From: Thermosporothrix hazakensis
GTDB lineage: Bacteria > Chloroflexota > Ktedonobacteria > Ktedonobacterales > Ktedonobacteraceae
DNA length: 64,000 nucleotides
Direction: 5' to 3'
NCBI RefSeq assembly: GCF_003253565.1
Contig: NZ_QKUF01000013.1
Span: 62,001 to 126,000, forward strand
In this document: piece by piece, positions 1-8,726 of the stretch
Layout of the letters: each line of letters starts with the position of its first letter
Position numbering within the stretch: the stretch's first letter is position 1
The notes under the pieces: model-generated
Told to the model about the DNA's origin: nothing
Databases searched by the model: none
The model's input: the letters and a program-made list of their open reading frames with translations, nothing else
Made by a program: the position numbers and the translations under genes

Positions 1-33
1 TGCTCGAACGGCATCAATAGAGCAAGCTGAAAG

Positions 34-69
34 GGCTGTTGACCTGGAATGGGTCAACAGCCTTTTTTT
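34..69 (+). terminator. Rho-independent terminator of an upstream gene
   Basis: A perfect 11-bp stem (GGCTGTTGACC at 34-44 pairing with GGTCAACAGCC at 52-62) with a 7-nt loop is followed by seven T residues at 63-69. This is a textbook intrinsic terminator for a plus-strand gene ending before the window. On the minus strand the downstream T run is poor, so it is unlikely to be the main terminator for secY. Confidence 0.9.
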
Positions 70-253
70 GTCTAGAGAAAGCGTGTATGCATTTCTGTGT
101 TCATGCATATATGGTGGATGGCAAAGCGGCCAGAAGCGAAAACTCCCCATCTCAAGGGAAAGAGCGTCTTCCCCTGGCATGAACTGGACATGGAGATTTC
201 TCACATCTCAGTTGTGCGGGAAAACGCGCAAGCGGGTATCACCTGGCTTTTCT

Positions 254-1582
254 TCACTCGCTGAGAAACCCGCTGTAGTTTCTTGCTACAACCTGAGCAT
301 TTAGCTGACGGAGCGTGTCTAGTATGACTCCTACAACGATGAGCAGGGAGGAACTGTTCACCGGGATATTCCCTCCTGTCTGGAAGAAGGCCGGTAGCAC
401 AACCATACAGCAGAGAAAGAGTGCTCCACCGAAAGTTATACGTGAGAGTATCTGGGAAAGATAGCGGTTCGTTGCTTCTCCCGGGCGATATCCCTCAATG
501 ATCGCTCCCTGTTTTTGGAGAGATTCCGCGATGCTCTGTTGTTGCCACTGCACATAGGTATAGAAGTAGGTAAAGGCCGCGGTTAGCACAGCATAGATCA
601 GCCAGTAGTACCACGTTGTTGGGTTGCTGAGATACAGGGTGATCCATCTTCCGGCTTCTCGGGCCCACGGGAGCTGACTTCCAGCAAGGAGCTGACCGAT
701 CGTATGGGGGAAGAGGAGAAAAGCCTGAGCGAAGATGAGCGGGATCATCCCTACACTGTTGACTTGCATTGGCAGAAAGGTCGTGTGTCTGAAGGCATGA
801 AGTTTGTTGCGTTTGGTCGGGTATGAAACAGGAACGTGTCGTTGACCTGAATACATATAGACCATAGAGAGCAGCAGGAGGAGCAGGAGAAGGAAGAGCG
901 CAGCAAGCGTGACAACAGAGCTGCCATTTCCTCCCGAGGTGAAGAGCGAAAGTATGGTTCGCTGAATGCTACCGGGGAGCGAGCTGAGGATACCAGCGAC
1001 GATAATAATAGAGGTTCCGTTTCCTATGCCATGCTCAGTTATCAGTTCGGCAAGCCAGATCAGGATAATGGTGCCTGCCGTCAGGGAGAGCAGAATAGCA
1101 AGTGTCTGGAGCCAGTGTGCACCAAAGAGGTTGAAGGTTGCTGGATCTAGAACGCCTGTATTTGCAAGGAGCGCTGTTTGTGAGAGCGCTTGCAGGAAGG
1201 CCAGTGGTATGGCGAACAGGCGCGTCATCTGTATGAGCTGCTGCTTCCCTCGTTCTCCTGCTTCCTGCATGCGTTGCAGCGCAGGAAGCAAGGGCGTTAG
1301 TAATTGGACAACGATAGTCGCTGTAATGTAAGGGTAGATGCCGAGCGCTACCAGCGAGAAGTTTTGCAGTGCTCCCCCGGAAAAGAGATTGAAAAACGAA
1401 AGGAGCTGGCCCTGAGTGGACTGCGTATTCTGCATAAGAGCCAGTAGCTGTTCTCTCTGGTAAGCAGTCAGGGGGACGGGAATGTGTGCGAGCACGCGAA
1501 AGACAAGGAGTAGTCCTGCTGTAAGAAGGAACTTACGGCGAATATCATGAATGCCCCAGAGAAGGCGTAGTTTTTGCCACAT
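254..1582 (-). CDS. secY: SecY-like preprotein translocase channel subunit
   Basis: A 442-aa, very hydrophobic polytopic protein with the layout of the SecYEG channel subunit. Seen: the N-terminal segment ending in a basic 'IRRKFLLT' stretch, a plug/TM2-like region (FFNLFSGGAL), the cytoplasmic loop motif AGERGKQQLIQMTR (family consensus GEEGRRKITQYTR) and the late-loop motif LPMQVNSVGMIPLIFA (consensus LPLKVNxAGVIPxIFA). Length fits the family (about 430 aa). The ATG start at 1582 is preceded by AAGGAG. It is not beside ribosomal-protein genes, adk or map, where the housekeeping secY normally sits, so it is probably an additional copy. No secA2 or accessory Sec gene is visible nearby. Family assignment is firm. 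Whether it is the main or an accessory channel is inference. Confidence 0.88.
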   Translation of the reverse strand: MWQKLRLLWGIHDIRRKFLLTAGLLLVFRVLAHIPVPLTAYQREQLLALMQNTQSTQGQLLSFFNLFSGGALQNFSLVALGIYPYITATIVVQLLTPLLPALQRMQEAGERGKQQLIQMTRLFAIPLAFLQALSQTALLANTGVLDPATFNLFGAHWLQTLAILLSLTAGTIILIWLAELITEHGIGNGTSIIIVAGILSSLPGSIQRTILSLFTSGGNGSSVVTLAALFLLLLLLLLSMVYMYSGQRHVPVSYPTKRNKLHAFRHTTFLPMQVNSVGMIPLIFAQAFLLFPHTIGQLLAGSQLPWAREAGRWITLYLSNPTTWYYWLIYAVLTAAFTYFYTYVQWQQQSIAESLQKQGAIIEGYRPGEATNRYLSQILSRITFGGALFLCCMVVLPAFFQTGGNIPVNSSSLLIVVGVILDTLRQLNAQVVARNYSGFLSE

Positions 1583-1688
1583 AGAAATCTCCTTCTGTAT
1601 GCCGATGTATCTGTGTTCAGCATAGCGGAGAAATGGGGCGAAGAGGGCGGCAGGATTGAGGGCCTGTGAAGGGTATTTGTGCGTCTTT

Positions 1689-1754
1689 TTTCAACGGAGG
1701 GGAGTGGGGATTTCAACGGGAGGAAGTGGGGATTTCAACGGAAGGGAGTGGGGG
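1689..1754. repeat. Three tandem 22-bp iteron-like repeats
   Basis: Three head-to-tail copies at 1689-1710, 1711-1732 and 1733-1754, each beginning TTTCAACGG and ending AGTGGGGA or AGTGGGGG, with two or three differences between copies. The 22-bp period is two helical turns and is not a multiple of three, so this is not a protein repeat. The array abuts the stop codon of the unknown gene at 1756-3078. Iterons beside a Rep gene look like this, but a replication role is inference. Confidence 0.85.
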
Positions 1755-1755
1755 C

Positions 1756-3078
1756 TTATGGCCCCCGCAAGTGATTTCCTGAAAGATGTTTCTCCGGGAG
1801 CAGGAGCCATTGGGAGGCCAACCACTCGTTACCCCATCGGGTTTTGCTTTTATCGATGTCAGTTAAACAGCGCGGCGGCTCCTGAAGCAATCCCATTGTA
1901 TACAATTTCTGTAAAGCAGCTTCAACGCGAGGCGCAAAGCGTGTCGTTATATTCGGGCGATCAATGGGAACCTTGCTTGCGGCCAGCAGATCGGCAAGAA
2001 CGAACGGTGTGGTTGTCTTGTTGCGCTTTTGTTGCCTCCATTGCTCGGTAAGGTAGAGCGCAAGCCTCAGGGTGATACGCTCGCTCTGTGGATTGAGCTG
2101 GAAAACCTGACGATCAAGCGATGCAAAATAGCAGTTGTTCTGTTGAAGATAGTCCACAAGCCAGCTCCCAGGCGCAATCGCATATCCTTGTGGTATGGCT
2201 TTCTCTGCTTCCTTGATAGGCATCAGGGAAAGATAGGGCGAGTTGACGGTGTGATGCACCGCTTTCCCTTCGGTGATGGTAAGATGGGAGCCCTGTACAT
2301 AGCACTGACTCAAAAGCGTGATATCCTGTACAAGCTGTTGCTTGTGTTTCCATTGAAACCCATCGCTGTAGCGTTTGCTTGCGCCCGGGAACGCCTTGCG
2401 CTGGTGTTTCTGAACCCCGCGCCAGTGAAGAAGCTCATCAGTGCGCACCACAACGTACCCATTGCTGCTATATCGCTCATCATTGAAACGGTTCCACCAG
2501 AGCCCCAGGAGAACACGAGCCGTGAGCAGCGCTCGTTCGTTTGAGGTGTCCGGTGATAAGGCATGTAGCTTGTCGGTTGTGGTGTCTCCTGGGGAGCGAA
2601 ACGAGATAAGCAACTTATTCGAGGCGCGATAGAAATGATGTTGTGGATCGTCCGGATCGGGCTGCCACTCTGCCAGGGGGGTGAGGAGCGCTTCGCGTAA
2701 TGCTCGATCCTCCGCATAATTAGGGACGAGTAGTTCCGAGCGATACTCAATACGAGGGAGGGCTGCCAGTAATGTGCGCCATTGCTGGATATCTCTGCTG
2801 ATCTCAGGTGAAGCGTGTGCTATTTCGCTCTGGCTTTTGGGCTTTGCCGGATGGATGATCCGGTGCGTGGTAAGGCCCGATGAAAAGCCTGAAAGCAAAA
2901 GGAAAGGTGAGATCAGGAAAGAGAGGAGAATGAGGAAGCCTGCAACAAGGGTGTTCAGGGATAGATGGCTTCTGCTCTGCTGCTGGTTTTGCTGATGTGC
3001 CACAGTCGTGAAAAACCTCCCGAACTCATGAATCGAACATGCTGATAGTATAGCGCAAGAGATGAGGGATGTGCTCAT
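1756..3078 (-). CDS. Protein of unknown function, possibly replication-initiator-like, with one TM segment
   Basis: A 440-aa protein not matched to a named family with confidence. One hydrophobic segment lies near residues 46-66 (LVAGFLILLSFLISPFLLL). The rest is soluble and mixed alpha/beta. Two stretches look like winged-helix units: around 200-255 (VVVRTDELLHWRGVQKHQR, then a GFQWKHKQQLVQDI helix) and around 320-410 (FQLNPQSERITLRLALYLTEQWR, then VADLLAASKV and RVEAALQKLYTMGLL). That double arrangement resembles plasmid Rep proteins. Three 22-bp iteron-like repeats lie immediately past the stop. The start is uncertain: the ATG at 3078 follows directly on an in-frame TAA, and the first 40 residues have odd composition. 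A relic of an integrated replicon is plausible but unproven. Confidence 0.55.
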   Translation of the reverse strand: MSTSLISCAILSACSIHEFGRFFTTVAHQQNQQQSRSHLSLNTLVAGFLILLSFLISPFLLLSGFSSGLTTHRIIHPAKPKSQSEIAHASPEISRDIQQWRTLLAALPRIEYRSELLVPNYAEDRALREALLTPLAEWQPDPDDPQHHFYRASNKLLISFRSPGDTTTDKLHALSPDTSNERALLTARVLLGLWWNRFNDERYSSNGYVVVRTDELLHWRGVQKHQRKAFPGASKRYSDGFQWKHKQQLVQDITLLSQCYVQGSHLTITEGKAVHHTVNSPYLSLMPIKEAEKAIPQGYAIAPGSWLVDYLQQNNCYFASLDRQVFQLNPQSERITLRLALYLTEQWRQQKRNKTTTPFVLADLLAASKVPIDRPNITTRFAPRVEAALQKLYTMGLLQEPPRCLTDIDKSKTRWGNEWLASQWLLLPEKHLSGNHLRGP

Positions 3079-3378
3079 TTATTTTGTCGGGAGTGTCAGC
3101 AGTTTCTCTTGCTCATGCTGCAAGCCTTTCGGAACAGTGTCGAGCTGATAAAGAGCCGAGTCGTAGCGTTTGACACTGCCCAGGGCACAAGCCCGGGGAA
3201 TGCTGAAAAGTGGATCGAAGAGCGAGAGGTGCTTGCTCCTTTGCCTATCAGCTTCGGCACCTGTTTTTCCGGATGGCTCTGTAGGGAAGGCTGGTTCTGC
3301 GTCGCTCCGTTTTCTCTTTCTCCAGGCTCTAGACCCTCCTTTTCTCACGGACTGCTCTTTCTTACGACCATAGCTCAA
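3079..3378 (-). other. In-frame 99-aa upstream ORF, possibly the 5' part of the interrupted neighbour
   Basis: This 99-codon frame ends with TAA at 3079-3081, directly abutting the ATG of the 440-aa gene and in the same frame. Its first 50 residues are highly basic and low in complexity (Lys/Arg/Ser-rich). The C-terminal half (SVKRYDSALYQLDTVPKGLQ) looks like real protein. The simplest reading is one gene of about 540 codons interrupted by a single nonsense codon, but an independent small ORF or chance cannot be excluded. Nothing in it identifies a function. Confidence 0.3.
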
Positions 3379-3622
3379 CCCGAGATATGCCTGAACTGGC
3401 TGATTCTCTGTTCAAAAGCCAGCAAAGACGTTTACCCCTTTTATTCTCTTCATTGTAAGCTGCATGCATATGATCGTGATGGTACGTCTCCTGCCGTTGT
3501 GGTATGCTGTAGAAGGATTATCAAGTAAACGTTTTCTCTGCGGGGAGCAATGGCGATGCCCGGAGATTGTGGAAGCGCGCTTGTTAGTCGCTCTCGATTG
3601 AGCGGGATTGAAAGGAGCAATG

Positions 3623-4429
3623 ATGAAGTTTGGTATCTGTGCTTCATTTCGGCAGGTTGCTGCATTTCCAGCACTCAATGTTGACTATCTTGAAGAAAAC
3701 GTACAACATTTTCTGATGCCCGAGCGCTCGCAGGAGGCGTTTGCAGAACAGTTACGCGAGGCGCGTCGTGTGCTTCCCTTTCCGATTGAGGTGGCGAATG
3801 TCTTTTTCCCTGGAAACTTTCCGCTGCTTGCAACACCAGAACGGTCTGTCGATCGGGAGCGGGTGGAGCGCTATGTGCGGACCGTGTTGCGGCGTGCAGA
3901 GGAGGCAGGAATTCGGGTGATTGTCTTTGGGAGTGGAGGGGCCCGAGCCTGCCCGGAGGGATATGAGCGAGCGGAGGCAATCCAGCAGATTGCGGATTAT
4001 CTCGCTACCTGGAGTGATTGGGGGAAAGAGCATGGGGTGCGTATTGCGTTAGAGCCTCTACGCTATCAGGAAACAAATGTGATCAATACAGTGGCCGAGG
4101 GTGGTGAGTTGGTCGCCAGCATTGCGACCTCTGGTGCGGGGCTCCTGGTCGATACCTATCATATGGCAAGTAATCGGGAAGCACCTGCAAGTATCGCGGT
4201 GGTCGCTCCCTATCTGGCACATGTGCATGTCGCTGAACTGGAGGAACGTAGTGCTCCGGGAGTACATGGAGAGGATTTTCGCCCCTATTTTTCAGTGCTT
4301 CAGCAGTGTGGCTATGATCAGCGCATTTCAATAGAGTGTCACTGGAAGGATATGGCAACCGAAGTAGGACCTGCTCTGGAGACGATACGAGCACAGTGGA
4401 TGTGGTACTCACAAGCTGAACGCGATTAA
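3623..4429 (+). CDS. Sugar phosphate isomerase/epimerase family protein (xylose isomerase-like TIM barrel)
   Basis: About 268 aa, the usual size of AP-endonuclease-2/xylose-isomerase-like TIM barrels, which bind a divalent metal and isomerise or epimerise sugars, inositols or hydroxypyruvate. Likely metal ligands on successive barrel strands are the Glu in IALEPL, the Asp and His in LLVDTYHM, the His in HVHVAE and the Glu in ISIECHW. The substrate cannot be read from sequence. Start: AAAGGAG at 3611-3617 precedes tandem ATGs at 3620 and 3623; 3623 has the better spacing and gives MKFGICASF, a typical first strand. An in-frame TTG at 3608 lies upstream of the ribosome-binding site and is unlikely. 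The gene stands alone, with no pathway neighbour. Confidence 0.8.
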   Translation: MKFGICASFRQVAAFPALNVDYLEENVQHFLMPERSQEAFAEQLREARRVLPFPIEVANVFFPGNFPLLATPERSVDRERVERYVRTVLRRAEEAGIRVIVFGSGGARACPEGYERAEAIQQIADYLATWSDWGKEHGVRIALEPLRYQETNVINTVAEGGELVASIATSGAGLLVDTYHMASNREAPASIAVVAPYLAHVHVAELEERSAPGVHGEDFRPYFSVLQQCGYDQRISIECHWKDMATEVGPALETIRAQWMWYSQAERD

Positions 4430-5001
4430 AGCCTGTGTCTTTTCGGGTGGAGGTTGTTGATTGCAGCCCTGCACCGAGGGAGATTGAAGCGAAGGCGCTT
4501 TCTCTGTTGTGAACTCGCTTTCTCCCCTGCATCGCTTGTTCACTGCCCGCCCCTTCAGGTCCCTGATCGCCGAAATGTCTGAGATACACCCATACTTGAC
4601 ACTCCTCGCGGCTCAAGTCAGGGACCTTCTGGCGCTTTCGAATAAAGCTCTATCGATATGCTGTATCAACGGAGCATAGTATCTCTTTATCTCAGCAGTG
4701 CAATTTGTTGAGCGATGACCATGACCTTGATACTTTTCAGCCTGATCAGAGCTATTGTTGAAAGTGGCTGTTGATGGAAAAGGGCGGATAGATAAAAAGT
4801 GTATAGAGCTTGAGTTCTATTGTAAAAAGAATTTTTCTGTGTTATGGTAGTATCAACAATGAAAAGATCGTATTCTGTTTTTCCTCTGCTTCTTCTCCTC
4901 ATATAGTGGGAGAAAAGTGGAACCGGCATGTGCTCTGACCAGATCTCACAGTGATATTCCTGAGCGTTAGACCCTTTTGAATACAGAGCAGGGAGGCTCG
5001 T
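4430..5001. other. Intergenic region, no convincing gene
   Basis: This 570-bp gap separates the TIM-barrel gene from the GH43 gene. It becomes AT-rich from about 4780. Reading frames here are antisense shadows or lack family features. It should hold the GH43 promoter, but no clear -35/-10 pair was found. GGGAGG at 4986-4991 is the ribosome-binding site of the next gene. Confidence 0.5.
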
Positions 5002-6441
5002 ATGAAGGAAAGATCCATCAGGAAGCCGTTCATCTTGTTGTTTGTGGTAGGAATAGTCTTGTTTTCCATGATGATAGGGAGTGGTCTTCTGGTGCCAAAC
5101 GCCAGCGCTGCAACGACCGGGAACCCGATTCTTCCCGGAAATCAGGCAGATCCGAGTATCAAGATTTTCGAGGGGCGCTACTGGATTTATCCCTCGGGTT
5201 TTGACAACAACCGTTTTCATGCATGGTCGTCTACTGATCTATCGCACTGGGTCGATGAGGGTGTTATTCTTGATGTTGGTTCGCAGGTGAGTTGGGCGGA
5301 TACGCGAGCCTGGGCGCCAGACATGGTGTATCGCAATGGAAAATATTACTTTTATTTTGCAGCGGATGTGCAGATAGGTGTCGCGGTCTGTGACAGTCCG
5401 AAGGGGCCATGTACTGATACTGGAAAACCGCTTGTGCCAGCAGGTCTGAGCGGCGTTGAGTCGATCGACCCGATGGTTTTTATCGATGATGATGGGCAAG
5501 CCTATCTGTACTATGGAGGTTCCGCCGGACAGGGAAAAATGGGCATCTACAGGTTGAACGGGGACATGGTCTCACTGAATGGTGGGCAGATCGTGCAGAC
5601 GCCCCTGAACTTCACGGAGGCATCCTGGGTTCATAAGCGGAATGGTGTCTACTACCTCTCCTACTCGAATGGTTGTTACTGCGACAGCAGCTATAATGTA
5701 CAGTACGCGACAAGCTCTTCTCCGCTTGGTCCCTGGACGCATCGCGGAACTATTCTTTCTTCAAATGATGTATATAAGGGGCCGGGGCATCATGCCTTTC
5801 TTCGGTATCCTGGTTCTGATGACTGGTATATTGTGTATCATCGGTATGAAAATAACGATTTCTCACAACGCAAGGTCGCGATCGATCGGATGTTCTATGG
5901 AGCGAATGGGACAATTCAGCCGGTGACGATGACCTCTCAAGGTGTGGAGACGCGCCCCTTGCGCACCTCACTGACAACCAATGTATTCCAGTCCATCCAG
6001 GTGACGACTCCGGGTTTCACCGATAACTTTATCCGTCACAGGGACGGATTGGGCGTAACGACTGTTATGAACGCGAGTAGCCCACTGCTTGATAAACAGG
6101 ATGCGACGTTTAAGATTGTGCCGGGATTGGCTGATGCCGGATGCTATTCTTTCGAGTCAAAGAATTATCCTGGCCACTATCTGCGCCATAGCTCCTATCG
6201 GATCCATTTGGATGCTCCCGATGGCTCAAGGCTCTTTGCGCTTGATGCCACCTTCTGTGCACAACGCGGGCTATCAGGAAGCGGCATCTCCTTTTTGTCC
6301 TACAATTATCCTGATCGTTACATTCGCCATATAAACGGTGAACTCTGGATTGCAAGCAATAGCGGTCTGTATTCCTGGGATAATCCTGCAAGTTATACTC
6401 CGGACGTCACCTGGGCACTGGTTTCACCCTGGGCACCGTAA
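5002..6441 (+). CDS. Secreted glycoside hydrolase family 43 enzyme with C-terminal AbfB (CBM42-like) domain
   Basis: A 479-aa exported arabinan/xylan-degrading enzyme. A Sec signal peptide (basic KERSIRK, hydrophobic core 9-30) ends at a likely cleavage site after ASA at residue 36. Residues about 40-320 form the GH43 five-bladed propeller, with the expected catalytic triad: Asp50 in NQADPS (base), Asp156 in SIDPMV (pKa modulator) and Glu206 in NFTEASW (acid). Residues about 335-475 match the arabinofuranose-binding AbfB beta-trefoil (DNFIRHRDGL, then FESKNYPGHYLRHSSYRI, then SYNYPDRYIRHINGEL). The AbfB domain suggests arabinofuranosyl-decorated plant polymers as substrate. It is a single gene with GGGAGG upstream of the ATG and a strong hairpin after the stop. 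Confidence 0.9.
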   Translation: MKERSIRKPFILLFVVGIVLFSMMIGSGLLVPNASAATTGNPILPGNQADPSIKIFEGRYWIYPSGFDNNRFHAWSSTDLSHWVDEGVILDVGSQVSWADTRAWAPDMVYRNGKYYFYFAADVQIGVAVCDSPKGPCTDTGKPLVPAGLSGVESIDPMVFIDDDGQAYLYYGGSAGQGKMGIYRLNGDMVSLNGGQIVQTPLNFTEASWVHKRNGVYYLSYSNGCYCDSSYNVQYATSSSPLGPWTHRGTILSSNDVYKGPGHHAFLRYPGSDDWYIVYHRYENNDFSQRKVAIDRMFYGANGTIQPVTMTSQGVETRPLRTSLTTNVFQSIQVTTPGFTDNFIRHRDGLGVTTVMNASSPLLDKQDATFKIVPGLADAGCYSFESKNYPGHYLRHSSYRIHLDAPDGSRLFALDATFCAQRGLSGSGISFLSYNYPDRYIRHINGELWIASNSGLYSWDNPASYTPDVTWALVSPWAP

Positions 6442-6457
6442 CAGAAGGCGAATACAG

Positions 6458-6510
6458 AGGCCAGAGAAGTGGAGTCGATGCACTTACGCTCTGGCCTGCA
6501 TGTTTCTCTC
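6458..6510 (+). terminator. Hairpin terminator after the GH43 gene
   Basis: AGGCCAGAG (6458-6466) pairs with CTCTGGCCT (6489-6497), and AAGTG (6467-6471) pairs with CACTT (6481-6485) inside it, giving a long stem 16 nt past the GH43 stop codon. The following tract (TGTTTCTCTC) is only moderately T-rich, so termination may be imperfect. Confidence 0.65.
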
Positions 6511-6555
6511 TGAGTAGAGAGGATCGAGGAGCGCTCAGCCTTCCTTGCTTATCGG

Positions 6556-6723
6556 TCAGGGCTGGTGTACCGGCAGAGTGAAATTCAGCGGGGTAGGTTT
6601 TCCACTAAGCGCATCAATGATAGATTGGACATGCACCTCAGTCGTTCCTTCCGGTAGATTCGTCATCTCAAAGTAGGCTACATAATATGTCTGCTGAGTT
6701 TGGGGTTTGACAACAGCTCTCAT
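6556..6723 (-). pseudogene. 55-codon coding remnant or small protein, unknown
   Basis: On the minus strand an ATG at 6723 opens 55 codons ending TGA at 6556-6558. The peptide (starting MRAVVKPQTQQTYYVAYFEM, ending LNFTLPVHQP) has ordinary protein composition with alternating beta-strand-like hydrophobics, unlike shadow frames nearby. No ribosome-binding site precedes the ATG, and the upstream frame is stopped by TGA. It looks like the 3' end of a lost gene. An intact tiny gene is less likely. The 275 bp between it and the next gene hold nothing recognisable. Confidence 0.35.
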
Positions 6724-6998
6724 TCAGGTTTTCCGCATAAGTGAGTTGAGTGTTGCGCCCCGGGCGGGAGCCATGAACCTGAACAGGCTAGCAGAGAGCC
6801 CTTCTTTAGAGGCTTATGTGCAAAGGAAGTATGGAGAGCATATTCTTATTGCAGTGCAGCGGCGGAAAAGACCGGCTTATCTTTCCAAACAAGCCGGGGA
6901 AGTGCTCTCATTGAACGTGGCTTTTCGTCCCTTTGTTTCTCAATGGCCTCTATCAAGAAGGGCTCAGTATGGGCATCACTGCCACCCATGCAAAGCGC

Positions 6999-7313
6999 TC
7001 ACTTTATCTTGTCGATTGCTGCATAGGCCACAATAAAGGGGGTAGCGACACATGCAGCACAGAAACTAATCAATCCTCCTATGCCACCGACAAGAACCAG
7101 GCAGATTACAGCGAACGCAAGCAAGCTTATCATTGTAATGACGAGCCCTATGAGGCGTAGCACATTCTGATTGTGATGTGATTCCTGATACACTTTCGCT
7201 ACTGGTATTTCGCTCATTCCTGGTTCATAGGGTGCCTCGTCGTATACCTGATCGCCTCCATATCTGCCGTAGATTAAGCCTGTTTGTTCATATGTTTCCT
7301 CTTGTGGCATCAC
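6999..7313 (-). CDS. Small two-TM membrane protein, unknown function
   Basis: 104 aa. The N-terminal 45 residues are hydrophilic and rich in Tyr, Gly and Glu (EETYEQTGLIYGRYGG). They are followed by two adjacent hydrophobic helices, about 52-75 (VLRLIGLVITMISLLAFAVICLV) and 78-99 (GGIGGLISFCAACVATPFIVAYA), and a short IDKIK tail. Tyr/Gly-rich heads on double-TM tails are common among uncharacterised Gram-positive-type membrane proteins. The gene lies 97 bp downstream of the P450 gene on the same strand, with competing hairpins in between, so low-level read-through is possible. Confidence 0.6.
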   Translation of the reverse strand: MMPQEETYEQTGLIYGRYGGDQVYDEAPYEPGMSEIPVAKVYQESHHNQNVLRLIGLVITMISLLAFAVICLVLVGGIGGLISFCAACVATPFIVAYAAIDKIK

Positions 7314-7350
7314 AGTGTATTTTCTCCTGAAGCAGCTTGCGATAACACAA

Positions 7351-7385
7351 TGAACTGTCCCCCTCTCAGTTCATCGGAGAGGGGG
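7351..7385. promoter_or_regulatory. Two mutually exclusive hairpins between the P450 and small membrane genes
   Basis: CCCCCTCTC (7359-7367) pairs perfectly with GAGAGGGGG (7377-7385). TGAACTG (7351-7357) pairs perfectly with CAGTTCA (7367-7373). The two stems overlap and cannot form together. Neither is followed by a good T run on either strand, so this is attenuator-like geometry or a weak terminator. The pairing is seen directly. A regulatory role is inference. Confidence 0.5.
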
Positions 7386-7409
7386 GGCCTGCTTGCCAGA
7401 ATACTCGTT

Positions 7410-8588
7410 CTATTCTTTTTCCCAGACCAGGGGCAGCTTCTTTACGCCAAATGTAGACATATTCTTGACCAAGGACAATGGCTCATCAGGCACGTTCCAG
7501 GAGCCTGGCAGCCGGTCGAGCATCGCATTCAGCGCAATCTTCGCTTCCAAACGCGCCAGAGGAGCCCCCAGGCAGAAGTGGATACCGCGCCCGAAGCCCA
7601 GGTGCCGATTGGGCTCACGCTCGATCAGAAACTGATCGGCATCGGGGAACTGCGTCTCATCGCGATTTGCTGAGTGGATCCAGGTAAGGAGCACCTGACC
7701 CGCTTCAATGTGCTGATCACCAATCATCGTCTCGCTCACGCTCCAGCGCGGCAGAAGTTTGACCGGCGAATGGTAGCGCAGGGCTTCTTCCAGCGCCCCC
7801 GGCACCAGGTTGCGATTGGCGCGCAGAAGCTCCATACTTTCCGGATACTCATCCAGGCACAGGATCGCGTTGCCGATCAGATTGGTTGTCGTCTCATTGC
7901 CTGCCACCAGCAGCAGTACGCAGAACCCGATCAATTCTTCGTTGCTCAGCCGTTCCCCATCCACTTCCGCCTGCAATAGCGCGCTTATCAGATCATCCTG
8001 CGGATGAGCGCGCCGTTCCTCAAAGAGCTGCGTAAAGTAGGCGGCCATGCTCCCTGCTGCCTGTATGCTTGCCTGCTGATCCTCTGCTGTCGCTTCCCCG
8101 TCGCCTGAGATAAAGGCATCGGACCACTGCTTAAACTGCTCTCGCTGCTCAGTGGGAATCCCTAATAACTCTGCAATGACCGTGATTGGCAGCGGGGTGG
8201 CCAGGTCCTGGATCACATCCATTTCCCCCTTTGCTATAACCTGGTCGAGCAAGGCATTGGTGATCTCTGTGATGCGCGCCTCCATCTGAGCCACGCGGCG
8301 TGGAGTGAAGGCCTGCGATACGAGTCGGCGCAATTGGTGATGGCGCGGCGGATCCATGCGTATAATACTCAAAGTGAATGGGTTTGCATCGCGGTACTCT
8401 TCTGGCATGAAACGGTTCTGATCGGACGAAAATGCCGTGTGATCACTGAGAACACGCTCTACATCTGCGTAACGGAAAACATGCCATGCTTGCATCTTCT
8501 GGTCAAAGAACACGGGCTGTGTCTCACGCATCTGCCGATACCATTCATACGGGGCAGTAAGCTCTTCCCTATTTGATTTTGTTTGCAT
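7410..8588 (-). CDS. Cytochrome P450, bacterial soluble class
   Basis: 392 aa from the ATG at 8588, typical of soluble class I bacterial P450s. Seen: I-helix oxygen-activation motif AGNETTT (229-235), K-helix ExxR in EEALR (267-271), and the haem loop FGRGIHFCLG with the thiolate Cys at 339. No membrane anchor and no fused reductase, so it depends on separate ferredoxin partners, none of which are nearby. A GTG 12 codons upstream would also be in frame, but the ATG has a purine-rich GAAAGAAGAAAGAAAG leader and is preferred. It lies 138 bp downstream of the exporter permease on the same strand, suggesting a role in modifying or degrading the compound the exporter handles. Substrate unknown. 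Confidence 0.9.
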   Translation of the reverse strand: MQTKSNREELTAPYEWYRQMRETQPVFFDQKMQAWHVFRYADVERVLSDHTAFSSDQNRFMPEEYRDANPFTLSIIRMDPPRHHQLRRLVSQAFTPRRVAQMEARITEITNALLDQVIAKGEMDVIQDLATPLPITVIAELLGIPTEQREQFKQWSDAFISGDGEATAEDQQASIQAAGSMAAYFTQLFEERRAHPQDDLISALLQAEVDGERLSNEELIGFCVLLLVAGNETTTNLIGNAILCLDEYPESMELLRANRNLVPGALEEALRYHSPVKLLPRWSVSETMIGDQHIEAGQVLLTWIHSANRDETQFPDADQFLIEREPNRHLGFGRGIHFCLGAPLARLEAKIALNAMLDRLPGSWNVPDEPLSLVKNMSTFGVKKLPLVWEKE

Positions 8589-8726
8589 CTTTCTTTCTTC
8601 TTTCTGCGGTAGGACATATCCCACAAAGGGAACAGTGTTGTTTAATAATTTCTGAATGTCACATCGATGTCAGATCGTAGGAATGAAATCGTCGATGATA
8701 AAGAGTAGCGATAGTGTGACCTCTTT

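Noticed and set aside
1689..1754. Short-repeat array as a possible CRISPR
   Set aside because: The 22-bp units are contiguous with no spacers, and no cas genes are present.
4687..5220. Minus-strand frame of 177 codons overlapping the GH43 start
   Set aside because: It runs antisense across the GH43 signal peptide and the AT-rich promoter region, has no ribosome-binding site and shows no family features.
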